Assembly: GCA_902785425.1 (NCBI GenBank)
Contig: CACZYP010000010.1
Location: 22,771-86,770 of the forward strand
DNA length: 64,000 nucleotides
Source of the DNA: an uncultured Ruminococcus sp.
GTDB lineage: Bacteria > Bacillota > Clostridia > Oscillospirales > Acutalibacteraceae
Reading direction: 5' to 3'
In this document: in pieces, positions 15,604-27,700 of the stretch
Position numbering within the stretch: the stretch's first letter is position 1
Layout of the letters: the number at the start of each line of letters is the position of its first letter
Notes under the pieces: model-generated
Database searches by the model: none
Seen by the model: the letters and a program-made list of their open reading frames with translations, nothing else
Told to the model about the DNA's origin: nothing
Translations under genes and position numbers: made by a program

Positions 15604-16884
15604 ATGAGTGAATATAAATTTGAAACATTACAGCTTCATGTAGGACAGGAACAGGCAGACCCCGCAACGGATTCCCGTGCAGTGCCGATCTATCAGACGG
15701 CTTCTTACGTTTTCCACAACAGTGAGCACGCAGCCGCAAGATTCGGTCTTGCAGACGCAGGCAATATTTACGGCCGTCTTACGAACTCTACACAGGACGT
15801 TCTTGAAAAGAGAATTGCAGCGCTTGAGGGCGGCGTTGCAGCTCTTGCGGTAGCGTCGGGCGCAGCTGCAATAACATACACGATCCAGGCGCTTGCTTAC
15901 AAGGGCGAGCACATAGTAGCTCAGAAAACGATCTACGGCGGCAGCTACAATCTGCTTGCACACACGCTTCCCCAGTACGGCATTGAAGCATCTTTCGTTG
16001 ATATCCACGATCTTGACGCCGTAAAGGCTTCTATCCTGCCGACAACAAAGGCTATCTTTATCGAGACTCTCGGCAACCCGAACAGTGATATCCCCGATAT
16101 CGAAGCTCTTTCAGAGATCGCTCACGCACACAATATACCGCTCGTCATCGACAACACATTCGGTACACCGTACCTTATCAGACCTATCGAGCACGGTGCG
16201 GACATCGTAGTTCATTCGGCTACAAAGTTCCTCGGCGGTCACGGCACAACACTCGGCGGAATCATCGTAGACTCGGGCAACTTTGAATGGACTCCCGAAA
16301 AGTTCGCACCTATCGCAGCACCGAACCCGAGCTATCACGGCGTTTCGTTCACGGCAGCCGCAGGAAAAGCAGCATTTGTAACATACGTTCGTGCCATCCT
16401 GCTTCGTGACACAGGCGCAGCGATCTCCCCGTTCAATGCATTCCTGCTTCTCCAGGGCGTTGAAACACTTTCTCTCAGACTTGACAGACACGCCGAGAAC
16501 ACAAAGAAGGTAGTTGAATACCTTTCTCACCATCCGCTTGTTGAAAGCGTAAACCACCCCTCTCTTCCCGATCATCCGCAGCATAAGCTTTACGAGAAGT
16601 ATTTCAAAAACGGCGGCGGTTCGATCTTTACGTTCAACATCAAGGGCGGCAAGGAAGAAGCATGGAAGTTCATCGACGCTCTTAAGATATTCTCGCTTCT
16701 TGCAAACGTTGCCGATGTTAAGTCGCTCGTTATCCACCCTGCTTCAACAACACACTCGCAGCTTTCGGAGGAAGAGCTTAACAACAGCGGCATCTATCAG
16801 AACACGATCAGACTTTCGATCGGTACAGAACATGTTGACGACATTATCGCAGACCTTGAAAACGGATTCAAGGCAATTTCGTAA
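15604..16884 (+). CDS. metY: O-acetylhomoserine sulfhydrylase (MetY)
   Basis: 426 residues of the PLP-dependent Cys/Met metabolism family. The N-terminus ([20 protein letters not shown]) is that of MetY-type enzymes, which add sulfide or methanethiol to O-acetylhomoserine, giving homocysteine or methionine. The PLP lysine is Lys208 in [20 protein letters not shown] lies nine bases before the ATG. cysK follows after 14 bases. Both enzymes use sulfide, so the operon fixes sulfur into homocysteine and cysteine. Confidence 0.95.
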   Translation: MSEYKFETLQLHVGQEQADPATDSRAVPIYQTASYVFHNSEHAAARFGLADAGNIYGRLTNSTQDVLEKRIAALEGGVAALAVASGAAAITYTIQALAYKGEHIVAQKTIYGGSYNLLAHTLPQYGIEASFVDIHDLDAVKASILPTTKAIFIETLGNPNSDIPDIEALSEIAHAHNIPLVIDNTFGTPYLIRPIEHGADIVVHSATKFLGGHGTTLGGIIVDSGNFEWTPEKFAPIAAPNPSYHGVSFTAAAGKAAFVTYVRAILLRDTGAAISPFNAFLLLQGVETLSLRLDRHAENTKKVVEYLSHHPLVESVNHPSLPDHPQHKLYEKYFKNGGGSIFTFNIKGGKEEAWKFIDALKIFSLLANVADVKSLVIHPASTTHSQLSEEELNNSGIYQNTIRLSIGTEHVDDIIADLENGFKAIS

Positions 16885-16898
16885 AGGAGACTACTATC

Positions 16899-17831
<933 letters not shown>

Positions 17832-17871
17832 TAACAATTTAAGAAACTGCTGAATATAAAACTAAATACTC

Positions 17872-18051
17872 TTAAGTAACCACTGAATAAATCACGCCCT
17901 ACGGGCTGAGCACCCATCTTGCTTGCATCTTTTGGTCAAATTAAACTCAAAAGCCTTGAAATACGTCAGTATTCCGGCGGCTTTTTCGTCCAATTTGCCT
18001 CAAAATCTGACTGCGCAATATGGGCACTCGATTTAATCAGTGCTTCCTTAA
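17872..18051. mobile_element. MITE-like element, copy A
   Basis: About 180 bases bounded by TTAAGTAACCACTGAATAAA on the left and the inverse of TTAAGGAAGCACTGATTAAA on the right. There is no coding frame of note. It carries an internal block (TTGCTTGCATCTTTTGGTC) that is missing from copy B. It sits between the convergent ends of cysK and the tocopherol-cyclase-like gene, where it might also serve as a hairpin terminator. Confidence 0.8.
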
Positions 18052-18061
18052 AATATACTTA

Positions 18062-19195
18062 TCATTTGTCATACTCGCCGTATTCGCAGCCGATGTGCGT
18101 TGCTTCTATCTCATCTACAAGAACAACGTAACCTTCTATTTTATCGTAAAGCTTGATCGTTCCCCATCCGTTGCCGCCGTTCCATAAGCGGTTATGCTTT
18201 TTTGATCCGTCGGGTGCTTCGTAATTTACAAAGAGCATGTCTTTCTTTCGGCAATAGACCTCTGTTTCCATTATCGCATGGATATTCTCCTGTCTTACAT
18301 GCCACACAACTACATCGTCACGCTCTTCAAACGAGAAGTCTGTTTTGACCATAAGGTGCAGCTTTGAAAAATTGAAATCATACTCCCTGCCCTCATAGTA
18401 AAACGCACCGAGCAAACGGCGTTCAAGCGGAACGAAATATATCTTCGGTCTGCCGCCGCCGATATCGAAAACACTGTTATTGAGTTTCTCGCCCGTAAGC
18501 TTGCTTACAAGGCAGTTAGATGAAAGCCATACCCACGGGCTTGTGAAATCTCTTCCCCAGTTTTTATCAGCGTATCCGTAGCTTTTTTCGGGAGTGACCG
18601 TGTACTCTCTGCCGTTGAATGTGATCTTGCCTTTGAAGGCGCTTTTCATGCCCTCGGCGTGCCAGTACATTGCAAAAGCTTCCGCACCACGAAGCGGCCT
18701 GCTCGCACCGTAACCGACATTGAAGGCTATCTGCTTATCTATCGTAAGCTTCCACGACATCTCGCCGTGATCGCACATCCACTCGGGGTGAGCTTCTGAT
18801 TCTTCTTTTGTGATGCTTATGCTTCCGCAAAGCTCAGTCTCGCTCGCTTTACAGTCAGCCGCTTCAACTGAATACGGCGCTTCACCGCAAAGAGCCACAT
18901 CTTTCCACGCAAAGAAACGGTGAAGCTGGCAGTGATCCTCTCCCCACGTTCCGGCTTTTACCATCAAATACGACGGCTTTCTTTCCAACGCTTTGTTTAC
19001 AGTAAGCTGACCGAAAACAGGCTCGTCTTCCGCAAGCTCGGGATTACAGAGAAAGAATTCCACAAAAAAGGGCTTATCCTCACCTGTTACGGAATCCTGC
19101 GCCGTAAAGGAATGCCACCACCAGTCGTAACCGAGCCGTGCAAGCGGCCCTGTTAGCATACAAGCGTTTCTTGATATATCGTGAGTATTAAACAT
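18062..19195 (-). CDS. Tocopherol cyclase family-like protein
   Basis: 377 residues. LGYDWWWHSF (21-30) and the later YGYADKNWGRDF match conserved blocks of the bacterial tocopherol-cyclase-like (AttH/CrtC-like lipocalin) family, whose bacterial members mostly have no known substrate. I start at ATG 19195 with GAGGTGATC upstream; an earlier in-frame start at 19240 lacks a ribosome binding site. No signal peptide is visible. The fold binds hydrophobic molecules. Any link to the nearby lipid operon is speculative, as the metY-cysK unit lies between them. Confidence 0.75.
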   Translation of the reverse strand: MFNTHDISRNACMLTGPLARLGYDWWWHSFTAQDSVTGEDKPFFVEFFLCNPELAEDEPVFGQLTVNKALERKPSYLMVKAGTWGEDHCQLHRFFAWKDVALCGEAPYSVEAADCKASETELCGSISITKEESEAHPEWMCDHGEMSWKLTIDKQIAFNVGYGASRPLRGAEAFAMYWHAEGMKSAFKGKITFNGREYTVTPEKSYGYADKNWGRDFTSPWVWLSSNCLVSKLTGEKLNNSVFDIGGGRPKIYFVPLERRLLGAFYYEGREYDFNFSKLHLMVKTDFSFEERDDVVVWHVRQENIHAIMETEVYCRKKDMLFVNYEAPDGSKKHNRLWNGGNGWGTIKLYDKIEGYVVLVDEIEATHIGCEYGEYDK

Positions 19196-19361
19196 TTCGA
19201 TCACCTCTTGGAAACTATTATACAGTTTACACCGGATCATGTCAACGACACATTATACGCTCTTTATCCTATATAAGAAGGGGGTCACATAAAAGATTGC
19301 GCTCATATAGAAGTTTTATTCCAACTACTATAAGCAAGATCTTTACAGCAGGCTATGAAAC

Positions 19362-19400
19362 AGATAGGCAGATACTTCACATTGAGGTATCTGCCTATCT
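19362..19400 (-). terminator. Hairpin at the end of the HEPN gene
   Basis: AGATAGGCAGATAC pairs with GTATCTGCCTATCT. The stem starts directly at the stop codon of the HEPN-like gene. The T-run on the minus strand is weak (CTGTTTC), so it may act as an RNA-stabilising hairpin. Confidence 0.65.
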
Positions 19401-19976
19401 TTATGGCTTATTATACTCTGTTTCACCATTTTCAATAATATCAATCCAATTAAGTAGTGTCTGCTTTTTTAGTATCATTCGCGCTGAAACAGCAATATCT
19501 CCATTTGAATTCCTCATTCTAGAATTAACATCTTCGAGAACAAACGTACAATCCCCATTGACATCAAAAATATTGAGACGCCCATGTGCAAAAGCGTTTC
19601 TTATATGATAGAATACGCTCATAAACTGGTTTTTCTGATTGTTATAGAAACAAATTCGCTCTCTTTCTAAATCAGACGGAAAATCATCTGTCATTTTAGC
19701 TTTCTCCAAAGCTTCAGACATAGCGTCATAATTATTGGCTGAGAACAATACTTCATAATTTGAAGCGGAAGCCTTCAATTGTTTATTTAAATAGTATGGT
19801 TTCGACCACGGCGTGTTCCAACCGTAACTTGATAGTGATTTCCCCATAGCAGATAACCCTTCACATGGGGAATGAAAAACATAAAAAACCACTATTCGGA
19901 ATAGTTCTTCGTCGTTAAACTCTTCTGGTGCTAATATATTAAGCCATTCGGGATTTTTACTTGTATAGTACTTCAT
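19401..19976 (-). CDS. HEPN-like domain protein, possible toxin
   Basis: 191 residues. The centre has HIRNAFAHGRLN, an R-x4-H motif typical of HEPN ribonucleases, within a helical stretch. The N-terminal third is not recognised. The start is ATG 19976, eight bases after GGAGG; a GTG five codons earlier overlaps that site and is less likely. It follows a 117-residue gene by 22 bases, and the pair is preceded by a promoter with an inverted repeat over the expected start site. The pair is AT-rich compared with its neighbours and may be acquired. A toxin-antitoxin role is inferred; many HEPN proteins with RNxxxH are also plain RNA-binding proteins. Confidence 0.6.
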   Translation of the reverse strand: MKYYTSKNPEWLNILAPEEFNDEELFRIVVFYVFHSPCEGLSAMGKSLSSYGWNTPWSKPYYLNKQLKASASNYEVLFSANNYDAMSEALEKAKMTDDFPSDLERERICFYNNQKNQFMSVFYHIRNAFAHGRLNIFDVNGDCTFVLEDVNSRMRNSNGDIAVSARMILKKQTLLNWIDIIENGETEYNKP

Positions 19977-19998
19977 CTTAACTTCCTCCACCGAAATA

Positions 19999-20352
19999 TC
20001 AGAGATTAAGCTGTTTCAATTCCTCTGCAATCACTTTCAGCGGCTTGTTCTCTATTTTACGCTGTTCGTTATATTTCATGTGAGCATAAAGAACATTAGC
20101 TCTGTTCTCCGCAGCCGATTGAATTTCAGTATCGGAGAGTGAATTAAGATAATTCAGATAATTCATATATCCAACGAAATATCGGGGATTCGCAAAACGA
20201 AGGAAGTATGCTCTTAGTGCATATATATTCCCATAATTATCATTGAGCCAATTGATTTCCTGCGATATGCGCTGATTGTCCATATCAATGAAGAAGTTAT
20301 AGAATTCAGCACCTTTATCAAGTAAATCAAACATATCACTTGGTATGTTCAT
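19999..20352 (-). CDS. Small helical protein preceding the HEPN gene
   Basis: 117 residues, not recognised. It looks mostly helical, with many Asn and Tyr residues (NYLNYLNSLSDTEIQ) and a basic tail (KPLKVIAEELKQLNL). No helix-turn-helix is obvious. It is the first gene of the two-gene HEPN unit and would be the antitoxin or partner if that unit is a toxin-antitoxin pair. GGTGA lies seven bases before the ATG. Confidence 0.6.
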   Translation of the reverse strand: MNIPSDMFDLLDKGAEFYNFFIDMDNQRISQEINWLNDNYGNIYALRAYFLRFANPRYFVGYMNYLNYLNSLSDTEIQSAAENRANVLYAHMKYNEQRKIENKPLKVIAEELKQLNL

Positions 20353-20370
20353 ATGTAATCACCTACAATA

Positions 20371-20435
20371 ATAGTATCGGAAATATGATCATGCATCTCC
20401 GATACTATTATAGCATTTTTCGACAAGTTTTTCAA
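20371..20435 (-). promoter_or_regulatory. Promoter and operator-like inverted repeat of the HEPN unit
   Basis: On the minus strand: TTGAAA (20430-20435), 17 bases, TATAAT (20407-20412). It is followed at once by an 11-base perfect inverted repeat, ATAGTATCGGA (20371-20381) and TCCGATACTAT (20398-20408), that spans the expected start of transcription. This layout is common in autoregulated toxin-antitoxin units. Confidence 0.7.
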
Positions 20436-20586
20436 CCAGTTTGCAAAATCTTTACTACATACATGATGTGTTTGGGATCGTAAACGGACGTGCTCGACAT
20501 ATAGATGTACTTAGGACAGGCTGTTATTTCGACATTTTTACATGAGTAAATGGATCGTGATCACTTTCCGGAGATAAATCACTGAA

Positions 20587-20991
20587 TCACGTCCACAACG
20601 ACGTTATAAACATCGGTGAGGCATCATTGCTTTTCACGAAGCCGCAGTTTTCGTAAAAGTGCATCTCGTCATTATAAGCAATAACGGCTATACGCATGTA
20701 GTCCTTGTACTTCTGCTTGACCATGTCCACAAGCGTTCTGCCTATCGTTGCGCCGTGATATTCGGGATCTACAAGCAGATAGTGAACGTAGGCGTTCATT
20801 ATGCCATCGTCCATTGCACAGATCATGCCGACAAGCTTATCGCCGTCCCATGCAGAATAAACTGTGCTGAAATTTCTCATGGCAATAACGAGCTTATCCG
20901 GAAAATGTCCCGACGACCACTCGACGGAAAGAAAAAGCCTTTCCAGCTCTTCTTTGCTGAATTCGTGTATATCTTTGTATTCAATGTTCAT
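20587..20991 (-). CDS. GNAT family N-acetyltransferase
   Basis: 134 residues with the GNAT core: a strand ending VHYLLVDPEYHGATIGRTLV (acetyl-CoA loop) and a C-terminal FYENCGF block typical of small GNAT enzymes. The substrate is unknown. It is preceded by a second GNAT gene on the same strand with a 14-base gap, so the two may be cotranscribed. Confidence 0.85.
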   Translation of the reverse strand: MNIEYKDIHEFSKEELERLFLSVEWSSGHFPDKLVIAMRNFSTVYSAWDGDKLVGMICAMDDGIMNAYVHYLLVDPEYHGATIGRTLVDMVKQKYKDYMRIAVIAYNDEMHFYENCGFVKSNDASPMFITSLWT

Positions 20992-21005
20992 TCTGTGATA
21001 CTCCT

Positions 21006-21476
21006 CTATAGATTATTGAAAACGAGAACTGTTTCTTCGTCATCAAGCTTAAATACCTGCGGTTTATACGGCTCGGTCAGAGCGTTCCACAGGCGCTTTG
21101 CCCCGCTGTTTCTCTCATTATACTTTATCTCCCATTTGCCCTTATGCTTTTCAAGTATCATCTTAGCAGCGGCAACAGCAAAATGGTTTCTCCGAAACGC
21201 AGGAAATATCGTAAACTCCGCCATCGTATGATCAACCTTCAAGTCAAGACACGAATACGGGCAAAGCAGAGCAAAGCCGATAAGAACACCATCGTTAAAG
21301 ATAAAATACGCCGTTCGTTTCGGATCGGTAAAGTATTCATCTAAATACTCATAACTGTAATTTCCGTTTTCGTCCATAGGATCATTATAGATCGATGTCA
21401 TTTCGTACATATATTTTTGAATCAGATTCCAAAGCAGCTCTCTTTCAGAGGGCGCAGCATTTTTTAATTGCAGCAT
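21006..21476 (-). CDS. GNAT family N-acetyltransferase
   Basis: 156 residues. MAEFTIFPAFRRNHFAVAAA (85-104) is the acetyl-CoA-binding region, with RRNHFA in place of the common RGxGxG/A, and NERNSGAKRLWNAL fits the C-terminal GNAT block. AAAGGA lies seven bases before the ATG. The substrate is unknown. Confidence 0.82.
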   Translation of the reverse strand: MLQLKNAAPSERELLWNLIQKYMYEMTSIYNDPMDENGNYSYEYLDEYFTDPKRTAYFIFNDGVLIGFALLCPYSCLDLKVDHTMAEFTIFPAFRRNHFAVAAAKMILEKHKGKWEIKYNERNSGAKRLWNALTEPYKPQVFKLDDEETVLVFNNL

Positions 21477-21494
21477 GATGGTTTCCTTTTTTCG

Positions 21495-21635
21495 TTAAGG
21501 AAGCACTGATTAAATCGAGTGCCCATATTGCGCAGTCAGATTTTGAGGCAAATTGGACGAAAAAGCCGCAGGAATACTGACGTATTTCAAGGTGTGCTCA
21601 GCCCGTAGGGCGTGATTCATTCAGTGGTTCCTTAA
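21495..21635. mobile_element. MITE-like element, copy B
   Basis: 141 bases from TTAAGGAAGCACTGATTAAA to the inverse of TTAAGGAACCACTGAATGAA. It is the reverse complement of copy A with about 40 internal bases missing. It lies upstream of the GNAT pair. Confidence 0.82.
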
Positions 21636-21724
21636 GATAGTTATATTGTAATTATTATACAGTCCACCGCACTTGATGTCAATATAACAAATGCAGTGTA
21701 TGCAGCTGTAAACAATCCAAAACA

Positions 21725-21761
21725 ATGCTGCCGCATTGATCCGAAGATCATGCGGCAGCAT
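21725..21761 (-). terminator. Terminator hairpin of the 2589-residue surface protein gene
   Basis: ATGCTGCCGCAT pairs with ATGCGGCAGCAT, a 12-base stem lying 9 bases after the stop codon. The minus strand continues TGTTTTGG, a modest T-run. Confidence 0.7.
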
Positions 21762-21769
21762 CTTGATGT

Positions 21770-24700
21770 TTATTCGCCGTTAGCGTAAAGAATATAGTTA
21801 TCGCTGAACTGCCAGCTTCCGTCACACTTAACAGCTGCCATTGCAAGAAGCTTGGAATACTTTCCGTCTCTTTCAACATTAGCCGAATTCATTGTAAGCG
21901 AGAACTGTGTGCGATTTTTGTTGGTGAACACTATATCACCTGTTGCTGAATCATCGCCCTCTCTAATGATGTTATAACCATAGCCGATAGTATTTGTTTT
22001 ATCGGAAATAACGATATTCTGGTTCTCGGAATGAACTACGGTCATAGCTGCAAACGCTTTGCCGTTAAGATGCGCATTGATCGCATCAATAAGTGCTTCT
22101 TCATTGTCTGTTGTTCCGTTCACTGTATCAAGGATAGTTTTGATATCGGGGATATCCTCGGGGTCTGTGTCGGACGGAAGAACAACATACAGAAGCGCTG
22201 CATTTGTAAGACGTTCGTCGTTATCCTCATAGCCGTAGCCATTGAGCAGCGTTACGTAACGATAGTTAAGATTACCCTGTGCGTCGGTATATCTTTCGAC
22301 CGCATTCTTGGTAAGCGAAATACCCTCGGTGGGAACGGAAACAGTTTCAGCGGAATCTGTATATCCTGCGTAAAGCACGATGTCCTTCGTTATACGCTCA
22401 CCGTACTGCTTATCGGAAGAAACCTTTACAAATTTTTCGCCGTCCTTTACGTACCAGCCTTCAAACTCCTTGCCGTTAATATCGGGAACATCGATGTAAG
22501 AAGACAGGCCGTTGTTGAACGTCATTCCGTATTCGTCAAGATATGCGCATCCGCCGTTTCTCAGATCATCGGAAGCGCCGACAACTGCACCTACACGCTG
22601 GTTGTAATAGTAGGAATTGAAGAGATTTGCGGGCGACTTGGTATCATCGGCAACGTAAACAGAACCACCCTTGACGGAAGCTTCTATAAGCTGCTCCTCA
22701 TTCTCGGGCACAACATAATTTACGCTGTACTTTCTCGGAACATTGAAGCCCCATACGACTATCTCAGTTACCGTGTAGATATCGTCGGTGATGTTCTGAG
22801 TATCGTCCGTAAGTGTTACGGCTTTGTTCTCTGTTCTGCTGTTGTCGTTGTTGTAAGTTACCCACTTCTCACCGCCGGCTACAACATTGCCGTAACGGTC
22901 TGTATGAGTTGCGCTTTCAGCATTTTCGTAAGCATCGGAGTAAACGGAAGCATCACGAAGTGCTATCCTGTTTTCGCCTGTAGCTGTAAGAGCGTCGTAA
23001 GCGTTCTGCTGAGATGTAAAGAAGTACACTTCATCAAGAACATTCGTAACATTCGGGCTGCTTGTCATGATCGTTTCAGCAACTCTGTCAACATTGCTTA
23101 CAGCATCGCCCTTATCGTCTTTGATCCTGCCGAATCTGCCGTTTCTGTTTACTGTCTTTGAGTTCGGGTCGATATCGAGCTTAACAGAAGCATTTGTATT
23201 GAATACTCTGTCGTAATACTTGTAAATGATCGGCACAAGCTCTGTTTTAGCCTGTGTTACGAAATCGAGCTTGCTTGCTGTAAGATCGTCGTTGTTGTCA
23301 AAGAGCGAGGAAATGTCGCACGAAACAACGCCGTCACCGCTGCCCTTGCTCCATGTGATACCGTTTTTATCGGCTGTGCCTCCGCTTGTTACAGCGCTCT
23401 TGGTTCCGTTATCGTCCGCATCAACATGAGTCTTGATCGAAGAAACAGTCAAATCGTTCGGGTTCTGAACTCCGAGTGTAAGTTCAAGCTTGTAACCGGC
23501 TGTTTTGTAGTCTTCAAGTTCGGAAGCACTGAACCTGATCTGACCGTCCGAATACTCTACCTCATCAAGGTCTTTGACAAAGTTTCCGCTGCTGTCGGTT
23601 ATCCTTACGCCGATAGTTGCTGTGTTGCCTGCCTTATTATCTGCGTTGTAGATCTTTACATCGTTTGGATAATCAGTAAGGCTGCCGTTCTTATCGAAGA
23701 GTGTGTTCGTGACAGTGATCGTGTCATTCTTCGGAGTGGGAGCAGGATCGGACTTTGTGTAGACGTTATTGAAAACAGTACCGCTATCGGAAGAAGTAAG
23801 TGTTACTGTTTTTGTTGCAAGGTCTTTCGTTCCATCATCAGTGATAGAAGCAAGAGAATAGTGACTGTTCGCCTCTTTTGTCTGGGTGATCGTCACAGTC
23901 TGGTTCTTAGTAGGATCACTGCTGTTTGTAAGAAGCGAGATCGTGTGCGTTTCACCTTGTTTGAGCGTAAATGTCTCGGTACTTACTGTCTCACCGCTGT
24001 TGTTCTTGATCGTTGCGGTGTACTCAAAAACATCGTTAACGGAAGAACCTTCGCCCGAAACAGTGTTTTGTACGGTTACAGATTTATAACTATATTGAGT
24101 TGAATTTTGAGGATAAATGATAACATATATTGCAGGATCGTCATCAAAACGGGAATACTCACCATTCTCAGCGGGAGACCAAAGAACATCATCACTGCCT
24201 GTTGCATATTTTACGTATGAATCAAGCCCATTCTCACTGTACTTTGAAAGAACATCTCCGTTTTTCAGCATATTTGCTGCATACAGATCAATATCCTCAT
24301 TGTAGCTGCCTGCATGTCCAATACCTACAGCAACAGTACGATTTTTACTGGTAACATCGGTATACCCTGTAATGTTAGCACCGGTATTAACACAGTCAAG
24401 AAGATTCAATGTTCCGCCCTGATAAGATGCACTGTAAACCTCTCTGAACACCTTTGTGCTGGTGTTGGAACTTATTGTCAACTGAGTTTTTATGTTGCTC
24501 TTATTGCTGTTCCAGAAAGACTGCGGATTCTCCGTCGGCGGAACTTCGACTATGGTGCCTGTACTCTCATCAAAATAGAAGTATCTTACGTCAATAGTTC
24601 TTGTCTTAACTGCTGTGTCGGATTCATAGACAGCATAAAGATCAATATCCTCTGTTACCGCACTGTCAAATGAATACGGTGTGCTGGACAACAGTGCATT

Positions 24701-27700
24701 GGGATCGGTCGTCCAGAATTTGAACGTATAGCCTTCTTTTGCAGGAGTGTTGTCCGGATCGGTCGCATACGAATTCTTAGCGATAGTTGTTTCGTACGTT
24801 TTATCAGCACTTGAAACATCGACACTTGTAAGCTCAACGTTTGTCGGCTGATCTTCCCATGTGCCGCCTTTGGTATGATATGTTACCTTCACAGGGTCGC
24901 TCCAAACAGCATAAAGCGTTGTAACGCCGTTGCTCTCGGCTGTGCCTTCGCCGTCGATACCGTACTTGCCTTCAAGGTCGTAGATAACTGCGCCCTCTGC
25001 GGAAGGATCACGCATATTACACCAGCCGACAATGATCTTGCCGTCGTTTGTAAAGCCGTCCTGAACTGCATTATGGAGGGTTACCTCGCTGTTGTTCGGG
25101 TAATAGAACACACCCGATCTGTCGGAGTTTTCGCCGTTATTGTTCGCATCGTAGCGAACGCCTACCTGCTCCAATGTGCTGTAGTGCGCTCTGAGACGGA
25201 TAACGCTCATCGTTTCGCCGTCAATCGTTACCTCATCGCTTGCAAGGTCGGGCGATACAACGAAGAGATCGTTGATAGAATAACGTGCGTTTGATTCATC
25301 GCCGTCGATTGTCCAGTAAATGAACTGCGCTCTCTTGTTTTCGTCGCCTGCTTCCGCTGCAAACTTGATAAGTGCGGAAGCGCCCTCGGCATAAGTGAGT
25401 ATTGCGCTGTCTCCGTCCTGATCGAAATACTCGCTCGAACCGTTGTTTGTAAGATGGCCGTAGTATTTTATCGTCTTGCCGTCTGCTTCGTATTCGTTTG
25501 CGATATATTCGACTGCATACTTTTTGTTGTTCTGCCACAGAACGGTAAGCTTTGTATCGCTTTCGATCTGCGTATCAAAATTGTAAAGATCGAGCTTGCC
25601 GTTATCGTCTCTGTACCAGCCTGTAAGTTTGTAGGTATTGACCTTATTGTCGCCCGTGCCTACCATCGGGTCTTCTTTGAAGATCAGCGGAGCGGTATTG
25701 GCGTTATTTTTCATCACTCTCGGGTCGTTTTCGAGAGTATACTGCTGTGTGTCGCCGTTTTCGTCTATGTAGTCACGGATATGAAGACCGTTGATAACTG
25801 CATTGCTTGCATAGTCTTCTGCGGAAACGTAAACAGCACGTCTGTCGTTTGTATAATCGTCTTCATCTGCGGGACGCTCTACATAGATGTAGTAATACTT
25901 TTCACTGTCGCCGAGCGTGCTGATCTCGCTTGTTTTTGCCTCAACATACGGACGTGAGATATCACGGTATTCCTGTATCTTCTCGCCGTGTTTAAGATTG
26001 AAGTAAGTTGACTCTGTCTGTGAGAGCTGACCGTAGTTAGTTTCGATATCTACCTTGTAGTCTATCGGCACCCAGTTGGCAAAGATGAACACGTCACGGT
26101 CAGGCATAGTCGTAAAGCCTTCACCGCCGACAGGATTCAGGTTCTCGTCAAATACCTTTGTCAGGAGAGTAGGGTCGCCGCCCTTTGTTCCCTGACAGAA
26201 CGGATCGAGATAGAAGCCCTCGAAGCGGTACTTGACTCCGTCTTTAACTCGTGTGATCGTCTGAGTTTCGGGATCGTATGTACCAAAATCTTTTGTGTTA
26301 CCGCTTGCTTGCTTAACTGCCGCAATAAGGTAATTCGGATCCTGGAAATTTACCGGAGGCGGAGCGTCGTAAGGAACTGTAATGCTTATGTATTCCGCAG
26401 CAGACTCAAGATCGCTGTCAAGGTCGGTCTTTGTAAGTGAAAGCGAGTCCATCAGGTGGATATCGTGGAGTTTACGCTTGAAATAATAGTCTGTGTAAAG
26501 ATCATTTTTATTGTTGCTGTTTTGGTCTTTAAAATAACCGTAAATCGGTGTCGACGCAGTAACTCCTGCGCTCGGATCATCAATGTTTGAATAGATTGCG
26601 TTGCTTACTCGGTCAAGATCACTTCCATTTGAATCAGTTGAAATGATTCCGTAACCAATGTCTCGTGTTCCGCCGTATTCCTGAGTATTTCCCCAGTTAT
26701 CAGTAGTAGTATAATACGGAGAAGAAGAACCTGTTACATTAACGATCCTGAATCCGGGAATATCATCAGCCCAACCATATTGTGTTGACCAGTTGTTTTT
26801 ATATCCTGACAATATAAATTCACGGTTAGGAACGCTGGGATAAACGTTTGTATTGTCTCTGGAGTTTTCATCTAAGACTTCCTCAAACCAGCGATCGTAA
26901 AGTGTGTACCTTGTTGTCGGTTCATATTCGAGGAACGGATTTGATTTGTTGTCTCCTTCTCCGACACCTGTCTCAACGCCGATCTCATCGCCTGAAAGAC
27001 TTGTCAAACGATCATAATTTGACATATACGTTTTCGTAGCCGTCATTTGAGGTTCGCCTTTTTCAGGCAAATATCCGTTCCAAAGGCGGTTGGGATTGTC
27101 TTCTGTTGCGAGCGGCCAGAGATCTAAGATCTCATGCTCATATACAGCATAGATAGAATATGTTTTTTGCAGATCGTATTTACGGAAGATTTTTTTCTCA
27201 CCAAGATAATAACCATTGGTGTTTTTGTAGATCTTAATTTGCACTTGATCGGTATTATTTCCTAATTCGGTTACGTCCGAACTGTTAAATTCAGTGAGAT
27301 AGTAATCTCTCTCCGATGATTGGAATACACGATCATAGTACTGAGTATTTTCATAATAACTCGGTCTATAGTAATACTGACAAGCGTACTGTCCCAAAGC
27401 AACATAATGACCATCAGATTTATAAACACGAGTGTCAAAGTCCCATTGGTGAACCGTTCTGTCGTAATATACATTGATAACAGTGCTTCCGTCAGCGGCA
27501 ACCGTTACCGAGGTGTTATTACCAATGGTTTTTTCGTCATTATAGAAGAACTTAGTGGGATCATCATAATCTGTATTTTTGTATTTGTTCTTAAATGTTA
27601 CGCTCTGCGGATAATCTGGATCAAAACCGAGAGTTTTTGTACTAAGATTAATAGTGTCTCCTGTTTTGACCTTAACTGTACCGTTGTTATCATACTCAGA

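Noticed and set aside
22031..23161. Long plus-strand open frame (376 codons) opposite the giant surface gene
   Set aside because: It is antisense to a gene with clear domains, has no ribosome binding site or family motif, and is rich in Cys, Val and Ile as expected from the complement of repeated codons.
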